Shown: positions 33,801 through 42,686 of the stretch, one piece after another
How positions within the stretch are numbered: position 1 is the first letter of the stretch
Layout of the letters: each line of letters begins with the position of its first letter
NCBI RefSeq assembly: GCF_014207375.1
Contig: NZ_JACHEE010000002.1
Location: 290,885-354,884, forward strand
Direction: 5' to 3'
Source: Arthrobacter sp. AZCC_0090
GTDB lineage: Bacteria; Actinomycetota; Actinomycetes; Actinomycetales; Micrococcaceae
Length of the DNA: 64,000 nucleotides
Translations under genes and position numbers: made by a program
The notes under the pieces: model-generated
The model's database searches: none
Seen by the model: the letters and a program-made list of their open reading frames with translations, nothing else
Told to the model about the DNA's origin: nothing

Positions 33801-34820
33801 ATGGGTGTTGACCGGCAGCTCCGTCCCGCAACACAGAGCGACGTGGCTCGCGAAGTCGGCGTCTCCCGCACGCTCGTGTCTTTCGCATTCCGCGATGCTC
33901 CCGGCGTCAGCGGCGAGACCAAGCAGGCCATCTTCGACGCGGCAAAACGCCTCGGGTACCGGCCCAACGCGGCCGCCGCCGATCTGGCACGCAAGCACCG
34001 CTCCGCCGTCGGACTCTACCTGATGGACATCCGCAACGAGGTCTTTGCGGACATCCTCAGCGGCGTACGGATAGCACTCCCCCAGGCCCGCAACCGACTC
34101 ATCCTCAGTGTCTCCCGATCCGTCGACGGCGTGGACCCTGGGGCAGTGGACTCGCTGATCGAGGCGCGGGTGGGGATCATCATCGCCGCAACTCTGCTGG
34201 ATTCCGACGAGCGAGTGCGGGAACTGGCACAGATAGCCCCGCTCGTCAGCGTCATGCGGCCAGTGGCGGGCGTCGACAGCGTGTATTCCGACGACGAAGC
34301 CGGCGCCCGGGCTGCCACAGAACATCTCCTCAGCCTTGGACACACCCGGATCGCCCATCTCGCCGGACCCAATTATGACGGCCATACGGTCCGCCGAAGA
34401 AGCTACGAGAAGGCGATGCGCGACGCCGGAATGGTTCCATGGACGGTACCTGCCCATGACTTCACACAAGATGCCGGGCAACGCGCCGCCGCCGAACTGC
34501 TTGAGTCCGCAGACCGGCCCACGGCCATCTTCACCCACAATGACCAGTTCGCCTTGGGGGCACGCGAAGCCGCGTACGCCATGGGCCTGGCGATCCCCGG
34601 GGACCTGTCCTTGGTGGGCTATGACAATTCACGGACCGGCCGGCTCCACGGTATCGATCTGACCTCGGTGGATCTCCACGCGATGGAACTGGGGCGCACG
34701 GCCGGCGCGGTAGCTATGGAGCGGCTCGACGATCCCGACGCTCCCATAGTAGACAAGCGCCTCACGCCGGAGTTGGTTGTCCGCAACTCAACGGCCCGGC
34801 CGAAGAGAACCGCGAAGTAG
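33801..34820 (+). CDS. LacI family transcriptional regulator
   Basis: 339 residues from the ATG at 33801, which starts just before the helix-turn-helix QSDVAREVGVSRTLVSFAFRD and hinge helix GYRPNAAAADLARKH. The rest is the periplasmic-binding-like effector domain (PTAIFTHNDQFALGAREAAYAMG). It is divergent from the sugar porter gene, 132 bp away, and probably represses it until a sugar is present. An imperfect repeat GGTCA-N10-TGACT in that gap could be the operator but is weak. The motif after the hinge (SAVGLYLMDIRNEVFADIL) is typical. Confidence 0.9.
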   Translation: MGVDRQLRPATQSDVAREVGVSRTLVSFAFRDAPGVSGETKQAIFDAAKRLGYRPNAAAADLARKHRSAVGLYLMDIRNEVFADILSGVRIALPQARNRLILSVSRSVDGVDPGAVDSLIEARVGIIIAATLLDSDERVRELAQIAPLVSVMRPVAGVDSVYSDDEAGARAATEHLLSLGHTRIAHLAGPNYDGHTVRRRSYEKAMRDAGMVPWTVPAHDFTQDAGQRAAAELLESADRPTAIFTHNDQFALGAREAAYAMGLAIPGDLSLVGYDNSRTGRLHGIDLTSVDLHAMELGRTAGAVAMERLDDPDAPIVDKRLTPELVVRNSTARPKRTAK

Positions 34821-34976
34821 AAAAGAGTACGAGTTCCCGCGTAAGCAACGCATGCAATAACTCCAGATCATGGACAGATTCCCGGCCCGGTGGGAACATG
34901 GGGCCATAGTCCGCGGAGGCATCGTCCGGCTACGCCCGGGTGGCTCCAGGTCAGCTCTCCTGTGAGAGGAACGGCC

Positions 34977-37676
34977 ATGGTTCGTCTGGGGACCAGGGAA
35001 AGTGGGGACGCGGGTTTCGGGCCTGCTTCTGATCCTCTGCGCCACGGAGATGGTGCCATCGAGACCGTCGACGCCGTGGTGGTGGGTTCCGGTTTTGGTG
35101 GCGCTGTCGCTGCGCTGAGGCTGGCTGAGGGCGGCAAGTCCGTAGTCCTCATGGAACGCGGCAAGGCTTATCCGCCGGGAAGCTTCGCCCGCACGCCGTC
35201 GGAAGTGGGCCGCAATTTCTGGGACCCGGACCGTGGCCTCTACGGATTGTTCGACGCCTGGACGTTCCGCGGGACCGAAGGCCTCGTGTCCAGCGGATTA
35301 GGCGGCGGCTCCCTCATCTATGCCAACGTCCTGCTGCGCAAGGACCCCAAGTGGTTCGTCAAGGAATCCCCGGTGCCTGGCGGCGGCTATGAGAACTGGC
35401 CGTTCAGCTATGAGGACTTGGAACCGTTCTATGGCGAAGCCGAAAAGATGCTTCAACCTGTCCCCTATCCCTACCGGGACACGCCCAAGACCAACGCCAT
35501 GGAGGCAAGCGCCGCAGCCCTGGGCCTGGCCATTACACGGCCTCCCATTGCCGTGACCTTTTCCACGGGCCCCGACGCCGAGCCGCGAAGCAACCAGCCG
35601 CTGCCCGCCGCGCCCTACGGCAGTGTCCATGGCGAGGGGACCGTCAGGACCACCTGCCTTCTCTGCGGAGAGTGCGATATCGGCTGCAACGTCGGCGCCA
35701 AGAACACCCTGGACCACACCTATCTGTCCGCCGCGAAACGCGCCGGCGCAGATCTGCGCACTTTCCACGACGTGCGCGGCATCCGCCCGCTACCCGGCAA
35801 CGGACTTCAGCGCGGCGGCTACGAAGTCCGCTACGTAATCCATGATCCCCAGGACCCCGGCGCGCTGCTGCGCGAGCGGTTCATCCGTTGCCGTCGCCTG
35901 GTTCTCGGTGCGGGCACATTCGGCAGCAACTTCCTGCTCCTACGCAACCGGGGTTCCCTGCCGGGGCTCAGCGAAACCCTGGGCACAAGGTTCAGCGGCA
36001 ACGGTGACCTCCTGACCCTCATCATGGATGCGAAGACCGGCGAGGCAGGCCCACCGAACGGGCGCGGTGGCACCCCGGGAGTCCGGATGCTTTCGGGCAG
36101 CCGGGGCCCGGTGATCACCACGGCCATTCGCGTTCCGGATACGGTGGACGGAGGCTCCGGCCGCGGATATTACGTGGAAGATGCCGGATATCCGGCCTTC
36201 ATCAACTGGTTGATCGAAACCGCCCAACTGGGGCAAGTGGCCCGCCGTACTGCCAAAATGGCCACGCAAATCCTCAAGGACCGGCTGTTTGAAGGCCACC
36301 ATTCCAACATCTCTGCAGACTTGGCCGCGGCTCTTGGTGATGGTCGGCTGTCCAGCAGTTCCGTTCCGTTGCTGGGTATGGGACGCGACATCCCCGACGG
36401 CGTGATGAGCTTGCAGGATGGCAGGCTCGCCATCGACTGGACCCTGTCCTCGTCTGAGGGCTACTTCAGCAGGGTGCAGAAAACGATGGAGGACATCGCC
36501 GGCCAACTGGACGGGAACTTCGTGGACAATCCCCTGTGGTGGGCCAAGAGGGTCATCACGGTGCACCCCATCGGGGGTTCGCCGTCCGGAAGGAATCCCT
36601 CCGAGGGCGTGTGCGATGAATACGGCGAAGTGTTCGGCTACCCCGGCCTGCACGTGGTGGACGGTGCCGCGATGCCCGGACCCGTGGGAGCGAATCCTTC
36701 CCTCACTATCGCGGCCTTCGCGGAGCGGGCGTGCCGGCACATCCTTGAGTCGGACAGCTGGCCGGGCGCCATGGGAGCCGGTCCGGTTTCCGGAGAGCGC
36801 GGAGGCATCACTCCCGTGCAGGGTCCGCCCGTGGCGGCGGCCGCCGTCGTCGACCAAGCCGAGACCGCGCCACGTGCACTTGCCCCCGATGCGACCAAAG
36901 GCATCTCGGGCCGCAAGGAAAAGCCGGCCGCGGCCTCCGGGCCGGCGCAGCAGGTTCGCGGGCTTGATCCTCATCGAGAGTTCGAAAACAAAACCACGTC
37001 CGTCAGTTTCACGGAGCAGATGCACGGCTGGTTCAGCCCTGGCATCTCCGATCCCGAAAAGGGCCGTAGCCTGGGCCGCGACCGGGGGCGCCGGATCATG
37101 TTTGAACTGACCATCACGGCGAAGGACATCGATGCTTTCGTCGCAGATCCCGCCCACCCGGCCGCGGCCGAAGGTTATGTGCTGGCGGACCAGTTCGGTG
37201 GACGATTGCCCGTGGAGAGGGGCTGGTTCAACCTCTTCGTGGAAGGTGGCTCCGAAGGAGACAACGGCGACGGCACACCGAGCAGGCGCATGCTGTACCG
37301 GCTCTGGCTGCGCGATCCGGGCGGCACCCCGCTGACGTTCACCGGTTACAAGCTCATCCACAACGAGGCCGGCTTCGACGTCTGGCCGGACACCACCATC
37401 CTTTACGCCACGATTCTGCGGGGCCATGTTCCGCCGCCGGAACCGGACGCAGCGGCGAGGAAGGACGACGACGGCGACGATCCTGCCGTCGTCGGCGCCG
37501 GGATACTGCACATCAGGCCGCTGGACTTCGCCTGGCAACTCACCACTTTCCGGGCTGTGGGCCCGGCTCCCGCGGCTGGGCTCACGGCGTTTGGGAAATT
37601 GTTCCTGGGCGAGCTCTGGCAGGTCTACGGGCGAACTGTTCCCAAGATTCCGTTCCCTTTCCGGCCGCGATCATGA
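34977..37676 (+). CDS. GMC oxidoreductase (cholesterol-oxidase-like) with extra C-terminal domain
   Basis: 899 residues from the ATG at 34977 (GAGAGGA upstream). Residues about 20-590 are GMC: FAD motif VVVGSGFGGAVAALRLAEGG, SSGLGGGSLIYANVLLR, and the end HVVDGAAMPGPVGANPSL. A C-x2-C-x2-C-x3-C run (TTCLLCGECDIGCN) near residue 225 looks like a ferredoxin cluster motif. Residues 600-670 are a Pro/Ala linker. Residues 670-890 form a separate domain (VSFTEQMHGWF, LYRLWLRDPGG, FDVWPDTTILYATILRG) that recurs in the last gene of the operon. It probably oxidises a sterol or other lipid alcohol; no signal peptide is seen. First gene of a seven-gene operon. Confidence 0.85.
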   Translation: MVRLGTRESGDAGFGPASDPLRHGDGAIETVDAVVVGSGFGGAVAALRLAEGGKSVVLMERGKAYPPGSFARTPSEVGRNFWDPDRGLYGLFDAWTFRGTEGLVSSGLGGGSLIYANVLLRKDPKWFVKESPVPGGGYENWPFSYEDLEPFYGEAEKMLQPVPYPYRDTPKTNAMEASAAALGLAITRPPIAVTFSTGPDAEPRSNQPLPAAPYGSVHGEGTVRTTCLLCGECDIGCNVGAKNTLDHTYLSAAKRAGADLRTFHDVRGIRPLPGNGLQRGGYEVRYVIHDPQDPGALLRERFIRCRRLVLGAGTFGSNFLLLRNRGSLPGLSETLGTRFSGNGDLLTLIMDAKTGEAGPPNGRGGTPGVRMLSGSRGPVITTAIRVPDTVDGGSGRGYYVEDAGYPAFINWLIETAQLGQVARRTAKMATQILKDRLFEGHHSNISADLAAALGDGRLSSSSVPLLGMGRDIPDGVMSLQDGRLAIDWTLSSSEGYFSRVQKTMEDIAGQLDGNFVDNPLWWAKRVITVHPIGGSPSGRNPSEGVCDEYGEVFGYPGLHVVDGAAMPGPVGANPSLTIAAFAERACRHILESDSWPGAMGAGPVSGERGGITPVQGPPVAAAAVVDQAETAPRALAPDATKGISGRKEKPAAASGPAQQVRGLDPHREFENKTTSVSFTEQMHGWFSPGISDPEKGRSLGRDRGRRIMFELTITAKDIDAFVADPAHPAAAEGYVLADQFGGRLPVERGWFNLFVEGGSEGDNGDGTPSRRMLYRLWLRDPGGTPLTFTGYKLIHNEAGFDVWPDTTILYATILRGHVPPPEPDAAARKDDDGDDPAVVGAGILHIRPLDFAWQLTTFRAVGPAPAAGLTAFGKLFLGELWQVYGRTVPKIPFPFRPRS

Positions 37677-39709
37677 AGCACTGGGAGTTGGCACAACACG
37701 GCGGGGAACTGGGATTCACGCCCCGCGATACTGTCCGCTGGCTCTCGCCCATTGCCCTGGGCCGCACGGGCCTCAAGGTAGCGGCGGCAACCCTCTTCGC
37801 CGATTTCGGCGACAAGCGCGAACTCGAGGCCGGGCTCCCGGGCGAGCCGCTGTACCTTGACCGGCTCCCGCTGCCTGGCCAGGCCGCCCAGCCTGCCGTC
37901 ATGGACAAGGGCTTGCCCGCGCCGGACGAACTGCGGAGCCGGGTGGAAGAACCGGCCGGAGCCCCCACGACCAAGGAATTGTGGCTTGATTTCACCGCTG
38001 ACCTCGGCGACGGTTTCGACGCTACGTATTCGGTAGCGCTTCTGCTGGCCCAGGACAGGCTCGAGGTGGCTGGACATGCCCTGCCGCGGGGCAACGTCCT
38101 GGTGCTTGGCGGCGACGAGGTCTATCCCGTGGCGTCGCCGGAACGCTACGAAGACAAGATGGTGGGCCCGTACCGCAAGGCGTTTCCCGCTCCCGTGCCT
38201 GGCACTTCGGACACTCCGCCACCGAGCGCCTGTCCGCCTGCCACGTTGATGCTGGCGCTGCCCGGCAACCACGACTGGTACGACGGACTCACGTCGTTCA
38301 TCCGCTTGTTCACGAGGCAGCGCAGTATCGGAGCCTGGCGAACAGTCCAGAACCGAAGCTATTTCGGCGTGCGGCTCACCGGCGGTCCCGGCAACCCGGG
38401 CTGGTGGGTGCTGGGCCTGGACAGCCAACTTGGCCAGTACATCGACGAGCCCCAGTTGGAGTACTTCTACAAGAACGTCACCACGCAGCTGAAGCCGGGC
38501 GATGCCATTATTCTGTGCTTGGCTTCTCCATACTGGATCTTCTCCGATTCCCCCTCGGCGAGCGCCTTCCGCCAGGTCAACTTCTTCGAGCAGGATTATC
38601 TGCGCCGCCGCTTCAACCCGATCACTGGCCGCTTCGAGGACACAGGCGCCATAGTCCGTCTCTGGCTCAGCGGCGACCAGCACCATTACTCACGCTTCGA
38701 ACAAAGCGCCCAGGGCGCAGAGGGAGCACAAAGCAGTCCCGGCGATGGAAGCGAATCAAGCCAGCCGGGACGAACGCAGCTCATCACGTGCGGGCTCGGC
38801 GGCGCCTACCTCGCCGACACCTCCGAACTTCCCGAGGAAATCATCCTGCCGACGCCCACCACGTCGCCGAACGTCTCGGCGTCGCTCCCAACGCCGGACG
38901 TCGGCTCGCTCGGCCGCAGCTTCACGCGGACTCCCACGTGCTACCCCAGTTGCGACGACGGCCGGAAAATGAGGCGTCGGCTCGCAAACCCGTTCTCACC
39001 GTTTTGGCTTCCTGCCCGGAATCCAGGCTTCGGACCTCTTCTGGGACTGATCCATGTGCTCTTCTTCCTGGCCGGATGGACTGTCTTCAGCAGCTTCCGC
39101 GGCCAGTCACTCATGGACACCCTTGGTTCCCTCGAAGGGGCCGGCCTGGCACGGCCGTTGCTCTACGGCGTGTTGGGACCGCTTGTACTCCTCGGCGCGC
39201 TGGCATTGCTCTGGAAATTGTTCGGCACCTCATCGGTGATCCGGGACCGCAAGGGCCTTGTCACCTTCCTGCGCGGAGTGCTGTACCAACTCGCGGCGAT
39301 GGGAGTGGGCCTGGTGGTCGTTGCAGTCCTGCACTGGCCTCCCGGCTGGCCTCAATTCCTGGGGGCCCTTTTCGCCCTTGCAGTCATCTTCGTGAGCGGC
39401 TGGGTCCTTGGCAGTGAGGCCTTTGCCCTTTTCATCCTGGGTACGCGAGACGGTGAAGTGGCGTCTTGGACGATGTCCGGGCAGTCGGTGGAGGACCACA
39501 AGGGTTTCCTGCGCATCCGCCTGGCCCCGGACGGCACGCTCACGGTCTACCCGCTGGTCATCGATGAGATCTGCCGCGATTGGGCGCTGGAAACCACGGC
39601 CGACGGCGTCCGTCCAGTGCCGGCCAAGGGCGGCACTGCCGCCGGGCTCCCGGCAGTCCGGCTACTTGAAACGCCCATCACCATCTCCCGGGAAGGAATT
39701 TCACCATGA
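37673..39709 (+). CDS. Membrane-anchored calcineurin-like metallophosphoesterase
   Basis: 678 residues, start overlapping the GMC stop (ATGA). Metallophosphoesterase motifs in order: DFTADLGDG, VLVLGGDEVYPVAS, LALPGNHDWYDG, LWLSGDQHHYSRFEQ. Four hydrophobic segments follow at about residues 445-590 (LLGLIHVLFFLAGWTVF; LYGVLGPLVLLGALALL; LAAMGVGLVVVAVLHW; ALFALAVIFVSGWVLG), so the catalytic part faces the cytoplasm or cell surface next to the membrane. The last 100 residues are soluble. A phospholipid or phosphorylated lipid intermediate is a reasonable substrate given its neighbours, but that is inference. Confidence 0.82.
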   Translation: MKHWELAQHGGELGFTPRDTVRWLSPIALGRTGLKVAAATLFADFGDKRELEAGLPGEPLYLDRLPLPGQAAQPAVMDKGLPAPDELRSRVEEPAGAPTTKELWLDFTADLGDGFDATYSVALLLAQDRLEVAGHALPRGNVLVLGGDEVYPVASPERYEDKMVGPYRKAFPAPVPGTSDTPPPSACPPATLMLALPGNHDWYDGLTSFIRLFTRQRSIGAWRTVQNRSYFGVRLTGGPGNPGWWVLGLDSQLGQYIDEPQLEYFYKNVTTQLKPGDAIILCLASPYWIFSDSPSASAFRQVNFFEQDYLRRRFNPITGRFEDTGAIVRLWLSGDQHHYSRFEQSAQGAEGAQSSPGDGSESSQPGRTQLITCGLGGAYLADTSELPEEIILPTPTTSPNVSASLPTPDVGSLGRSFTRTPTCYPSCDDGRKMRRRLANPFSPFWLPARNPGFGPLLGLIHVLFFLAGWTVFSSFRGQSLMDTLGSLEGAGLARPLLYGVLGPLVLLGALALLWKLFGTSSVIRDRKGLVTFLRGVLYQLAAMGVGLVVVAVLHWPPGWPQFLGALFALAVIFVSGWVLGSEAFALFILGTRDGEVASWTMSGQSVEDHKGFLRIRLAPDGTLTVYPLVIDEICRDWALETTADGVRPVPAKGGTAAGLPAVRLLETPITISREGISP

Positions 39710-40743
39710 CTGTCACCCGGGCCGAGCACCACACCGAGGTCATCCCCTTCCTGGCCCGCGACGACACGCCGCTCAGCCTTGTGCACGTGAGTTCGCCACT
39801 GAGTCCCGGCAAGGGTCCCGTGCTGTTGGTGCATGGGTCCGGGGTCCGCGCTGAACTCTTTCGGCCACCGGTCCCCACCACGCTGGTCGATGTGCTGCTT
39901 GAGGACGGTTGGGACGTCTGGATGCTGAACTGGCGGGCCTCGATCGACCTCGACCCCCTCTCCTGGACACTAGGCGACGCCGCGGTCTACGACCATCCCG
40001 CCGCCGTCGAGCACGTCCTCCGGGCCGCCGGCGCCGCGACCCTCAAGGCCGTGATCCACTGCCAGGGCTCCACATCGTTCGCCATGTCTGCCGCGGCGGG
40101 CCTGCTGCCGCAAGTGGACACCATCATCTCCAACGCAGTGTCCCTGCATCCGGTGGTTCCGGCGTTCTCGCGGCTCAAGATCGACTACCTGACGCCCGTG
40201 GTGAAGCTGTTCACTCCTTATTTGTCGCCGTCGTGGGCGTACAAGTCCGAGGGCTATTTCACCCGCCTCATCCGTTTCCTGGTCAAGGCCGGCCACCACG
40301 AATGCAACAACACGGTCTGCAAGATGGTCAGTTTCACCTACGGCAGCGGCAGGCCGGCCCTGTGGTCCCACGAAAACCTCGACGACGCCACGCACGAATG
40401 GCTCAAGGGTGAATTTGCCGAGGTCCCCGTGAGCTTCTTCGAGGAAATGGGCCGCAGCATCAAGGCGGGGCACATGGTGGCAGCAGGCAACCACCCCGAG
40501 CTCCCGGAGAACTTCGTGGCCCAAGCACCTCGGACCGACGCGCGGTTCGTCTTCCTGGCCGGCATGGACAACCTCTGCTTCCTGCCCGAGAGCCAGGAAC
40601 GCACTTTCGAGTTCTTCCAGGCCCACAGACCCGGCAAGGATTCGTTGCACCTCATTCCCGGCTACGGCCATCTGGACGTCTTCTTCGGCGCCCGGGCGTG
40701 GCGGGACACCTTCCCGATCATCGTCCAAGAGCTGAACTCATGA
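39706..40743 (+). CDS. Alpha/beta-fold hydrolase (esterase/lipase-like)
   Basis: 345 residues with ATGA overlaps at both ends. The oxyanion loop is LLVHGSGVRAELF, the nucleophile Ser is in AVIHCQGSTSFAMS (glycine missing from the first position of GxSxG), an acidic residue lies in FLAGMDNLCF and the histidine in GYGHLDVFFG. This resembles the alpha/beta hydrolase part that in other actinobacteria is fused to GMC oxidoreductases. It probably hydrolyses an ester or lactone of a lipid. No signal peptide. Confidence 0.83.
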   Translation: MTVTRAEHHTEVIPFLARDDTPLSLVHVSSPLSPGKGPVLLVHGSGVRAELFRPPVPTTLVDVLLEDGWDVWMLNWRASIDLDPLSWTLGDAAVYDHPAAVEHVLRAAGAATLKAVIHCQGSTSFAMSAAAGLLPQVDTIISNAVSLHPVVPAFSRLKIDYLTPVVKLFTPYLSPSWAYKSEGYFTRLIRFLVKAGHHECNNTVCKMVSFTYGSGRPALWSHENLDDATHEWLKGEFAEVPVSFFEEMGRSIKAGHMVAAGNHPELPENFVAQAPRTDARFVFLAGMDNLCFLPESQERTFEFFQAHRPGKDSLHLIPGYGHLDVFFGARAWRDTFPIIVQELNS

Positions 40744-41720
40744 ACAACGTCGACCAGCTGCTCGCATCCCTCCTCAAGCTCATGCCGTCGCCCCTCCCCC
40801 GCCGGCAGATTGAACTCACCGGCCAGTACGCAAAAGTGGACGGCATCAAATACGTCATGCCAGTCAATTCGGACGACTCACCCGTGCTCATGGCGGCCTT
40901 CCCCATCAATAAACGCGCCGCCGCAGCGCTGCTCCCCGGAACGGAAATGCGGCCTTTCAGCCTCGGCGGCAAGGGGCTGCTGGTGGTCACCGTGGTCAAC
41001 TACAAATCGACGGACATCGGCAAATACATCGAATATTCCTTGGCCATTGCCATCACCCACGGCAGCCGGCCCGTGCCGCCGATCCTGCCGCTCATTTTCC
41101 AGAAGACGTTCAAGCTCGGCCAGTTCGTGGTGGACCTGCCCGTCAGCACCGAAATCTCGGTCAAGGGCGGCAAGGGAATCTGGGGGATGCCCAAGCACCA
41201 GGCCAACCTCGATTTCGTCGTCACGGACCAAACTGTTTCGGCCCAATACGACCAGGACGGAAAGCTGGGCTGCTACATCGAAATCGAACGGCCCGAGCCG
41301 GCCGGACTCCCCTTGAAGTTGGCTGCCTCCAACTATTGCGCCTTCCGCGGGATGCTCTGGAAGTCGGATATCTACTTCGAAGCCACCGGGGACATCGCCC
41401 TTGGCAAGGAGGCGAAGGCTCGGCTCATCCTGGGTGACGCGCCCGGCGTCGCGCCCTTGAAGACCCTCCGGGTGGAGCCGAAGCCGGTCTTCACCGCATG
41501 GCTTCCGGAAGCACATGGAGTCTTGGACGACCACTACGAGGCGTGGTTCGTCACGGCCGCGACGGAAGCGGAAGCGGCTGCCCTCCGCGGCGGAGACATG
41601 ATGGACAGCGTGGTGGGCCTCGGTCAAAGCCAGGAGTGGCTGGCACCTCCGGACCGCTCCCGCCCAGGCGTACGGCAATCGGCACAGCAGACGCAGACCG
41701 GCCCAGGGCAGGCATCATGA
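40740..41720 (+). CDS. Acetoacetate decarboxylase family protein
   Basis: 326 residues from the ATG overlapping the previous stop. The ADC core is recognisable: KYVMPVNSDDSPVLMAAFPI, LLVVTVVNYKSTDIGKY, VKGGKGIWGMPKHQANLDF. The Schiff-base lysine would be the one in GMPKH; the second lysine that lowers its pKa in clostridial ADC (PKK) is histidine here. The family also contains enzymes with other Schiff-base chemistry, so decarboxylation of acetoacetate is not assured. The tail (PPDRSRPGVRQSAQQTQTG) is low complexity. Confidence 0.78.
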   Translation: MNNVDQLLASLLKLMPSPLPRRQIELTGQYAKVDGIKYVMPVNSDDSPVLMAAFPINKRAAAALLPGTEMRPFSLGGKGLLVVTVVNYKSTDIGKYIEYSLAIAITHGSRPVPPILPLIFQKTFKLGQFVVDLPVSTEISVKGGKGIWGMPKHQANLDFVVTDQTVSAQYDQDGKLGCYIEIERPEPAGLPLKLAASNYCAFRGMLWKSDIYFEATGDIALGKEAKARLILGDAPGVAPLKTLRVEPKPVFTAWLPEAHGVLDDHYEAWFVTAATEAEAAALRGGDMMDSVVGLGQSQEWLAPPDRSRPGVRQSAQQTQTGPGQAS

Positions 41721-42199
41721 ACTGGCTCCTCCTCCTGAACGCCTTGTACTTCCTCTTTGGATCCACCATGTACGTGGGCACCATGTGGGTCCTCAAATGG
41801 TTCCTCTACCCCACCTGGAAGTCCCTCTCCCGCGACAACGTGGACATGCACTTCGGCATTCCAACCCGTGCGGCCACGAAATTCTTCACAGTGGTGGTGC
41901 CCATCATGTTCGTCTCCGGGGCCATTCTGGTGTGGACGGAATGGGGCAGCATCCGGGTCGTTCCCGCCATCATCTGCCTGCTGGGCATCATCGCACTGAC
42001 GGTGGTTGGCCAGGGAATCATCATCCCCATCAACATCAGGATCCGCGGCGGCGATTTCAAGGACGACGCCGAACTCCGCCAACTGCTGCTGCGCTGGATG
42101 TTCCTCAACGACATCCGCTTCTACGTCTCCACCCTCACCTGGCTCTCCATGGTCTGGCTGCTCGTAGACCGCGGCAGGCTACTGGCAAGCTACTTGTGA
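41717..42199 (+). CDS. Small integral membrane protein (four segments)
   Basis: 160 residues, ATG overlapping the previous stop. Hydrophobic segments LLLLNALYFLFGSTMYVGTMW, FFTVVVPIMFVSGAILVW, IRVVPAIICLLGIIALTVV and YVSTLTWLSMVWLLV. An amphipathic stretch between segments one and two contains WFLYPTWKSLSRDNV. No family named with certainty. Its place inside the operon suggests a membrane partner of the lipid enzymes. Confidence 0.7.
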   Translation: MNWLLLLNALYFLFGSTMYVGTMWVLKWFLYPTWKSLSRDNVDMHFGIPTRAATKFFTVVVPIMFVSGAILVWTEWGSIRVVPAIICLLGIIALTVVGQGIIIPINIRIRGGDFKDDAELRQLLLRWMFLNDIRFYVSTLTWLSMVWLLVDRGRLLASYL

Positions 42200-42206
42200 G
42201 GTTCCC

Positions 42207-42686
42207 ATGAGCACCGCGCACCCACAGCCGCACCCGCGTCCGCACAAGGAACACGCTCCCGGGGTCCTGAATTGGGCCACCGCCGATCCGTTGCGGGCCG
42301 TCCTGGCAGCCATCGCCATCATCACTGTCTTTTCCGGGGCAGCGCAGATTCCGTTCGGTGCGGCCATTCTCCAGCTGATCGGGGCAGAGCCAACGCCGGA
42401 GGCGCACCAACTCTTCGGCACCGTAGGGATGTTCATGGTGGTGGTAGGCGGACTGCTCCTGCACACCCTGCTCAACCCCGTAGCTTCGCACGAAGTAGTC
42501 CTGTGGTCCGGAGTGCAGAAGGCAGGCGCGTTCACCGCCGTCGGGATCGGAGTCCTGAACGGCGTCTTCGCGCCACTGGCGCTGACGGTTGCCTTCTTTG
42601 ATCTTGCGACGGCGGTGCTCTGCTTCATCTATTGGCGACGCCTTGCGTCCGCCGGGGGTACGGTTCCGGGGAGGGCTAGGACGTGA
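42207..42686 (+). CDS. Small integral membrane protein (four segments)
   Basis: 159 residues, seven bases after the previous stop, with GAGG before the ATG. A hydrophilic His/Pro-rich N-terminus (HPQPHPRPHKEHAP) could bind metal. Four hydrophobic segments follow (VLAAIAIITVFSGAAQIPFG; LFGTVGMFMVVVGGLLLHTLL; AGAFTAVGIGVLNGVF; LALTVAFFDLATAVLCFIYW). Not recognised as a named family. Its stop overlaps the patatin start. Confidence 0.7.
   Translation: MSTAHPQPHPRPHKEHAPGVLNWATADPLRAVLAAIAIITVFSGAAQIPFGAAILQLIGAEPTPEAHQLFGTVGMFMVVVGGLLLHTLLNPVASHEVVLWSGVQKAGAFTAVGIGVLNGVFAPLALTVAFFDLATAVLCFIYWRRLASAGGTVPGRART

Noticed and set aside
35940..37538. 532-codon minus-strand frame opposite the GMC gene
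   Set aside because: Antisense to a gene with intact FAD motifs and operon overlaps; composition is shadow-like and no ribosome site precedes it.
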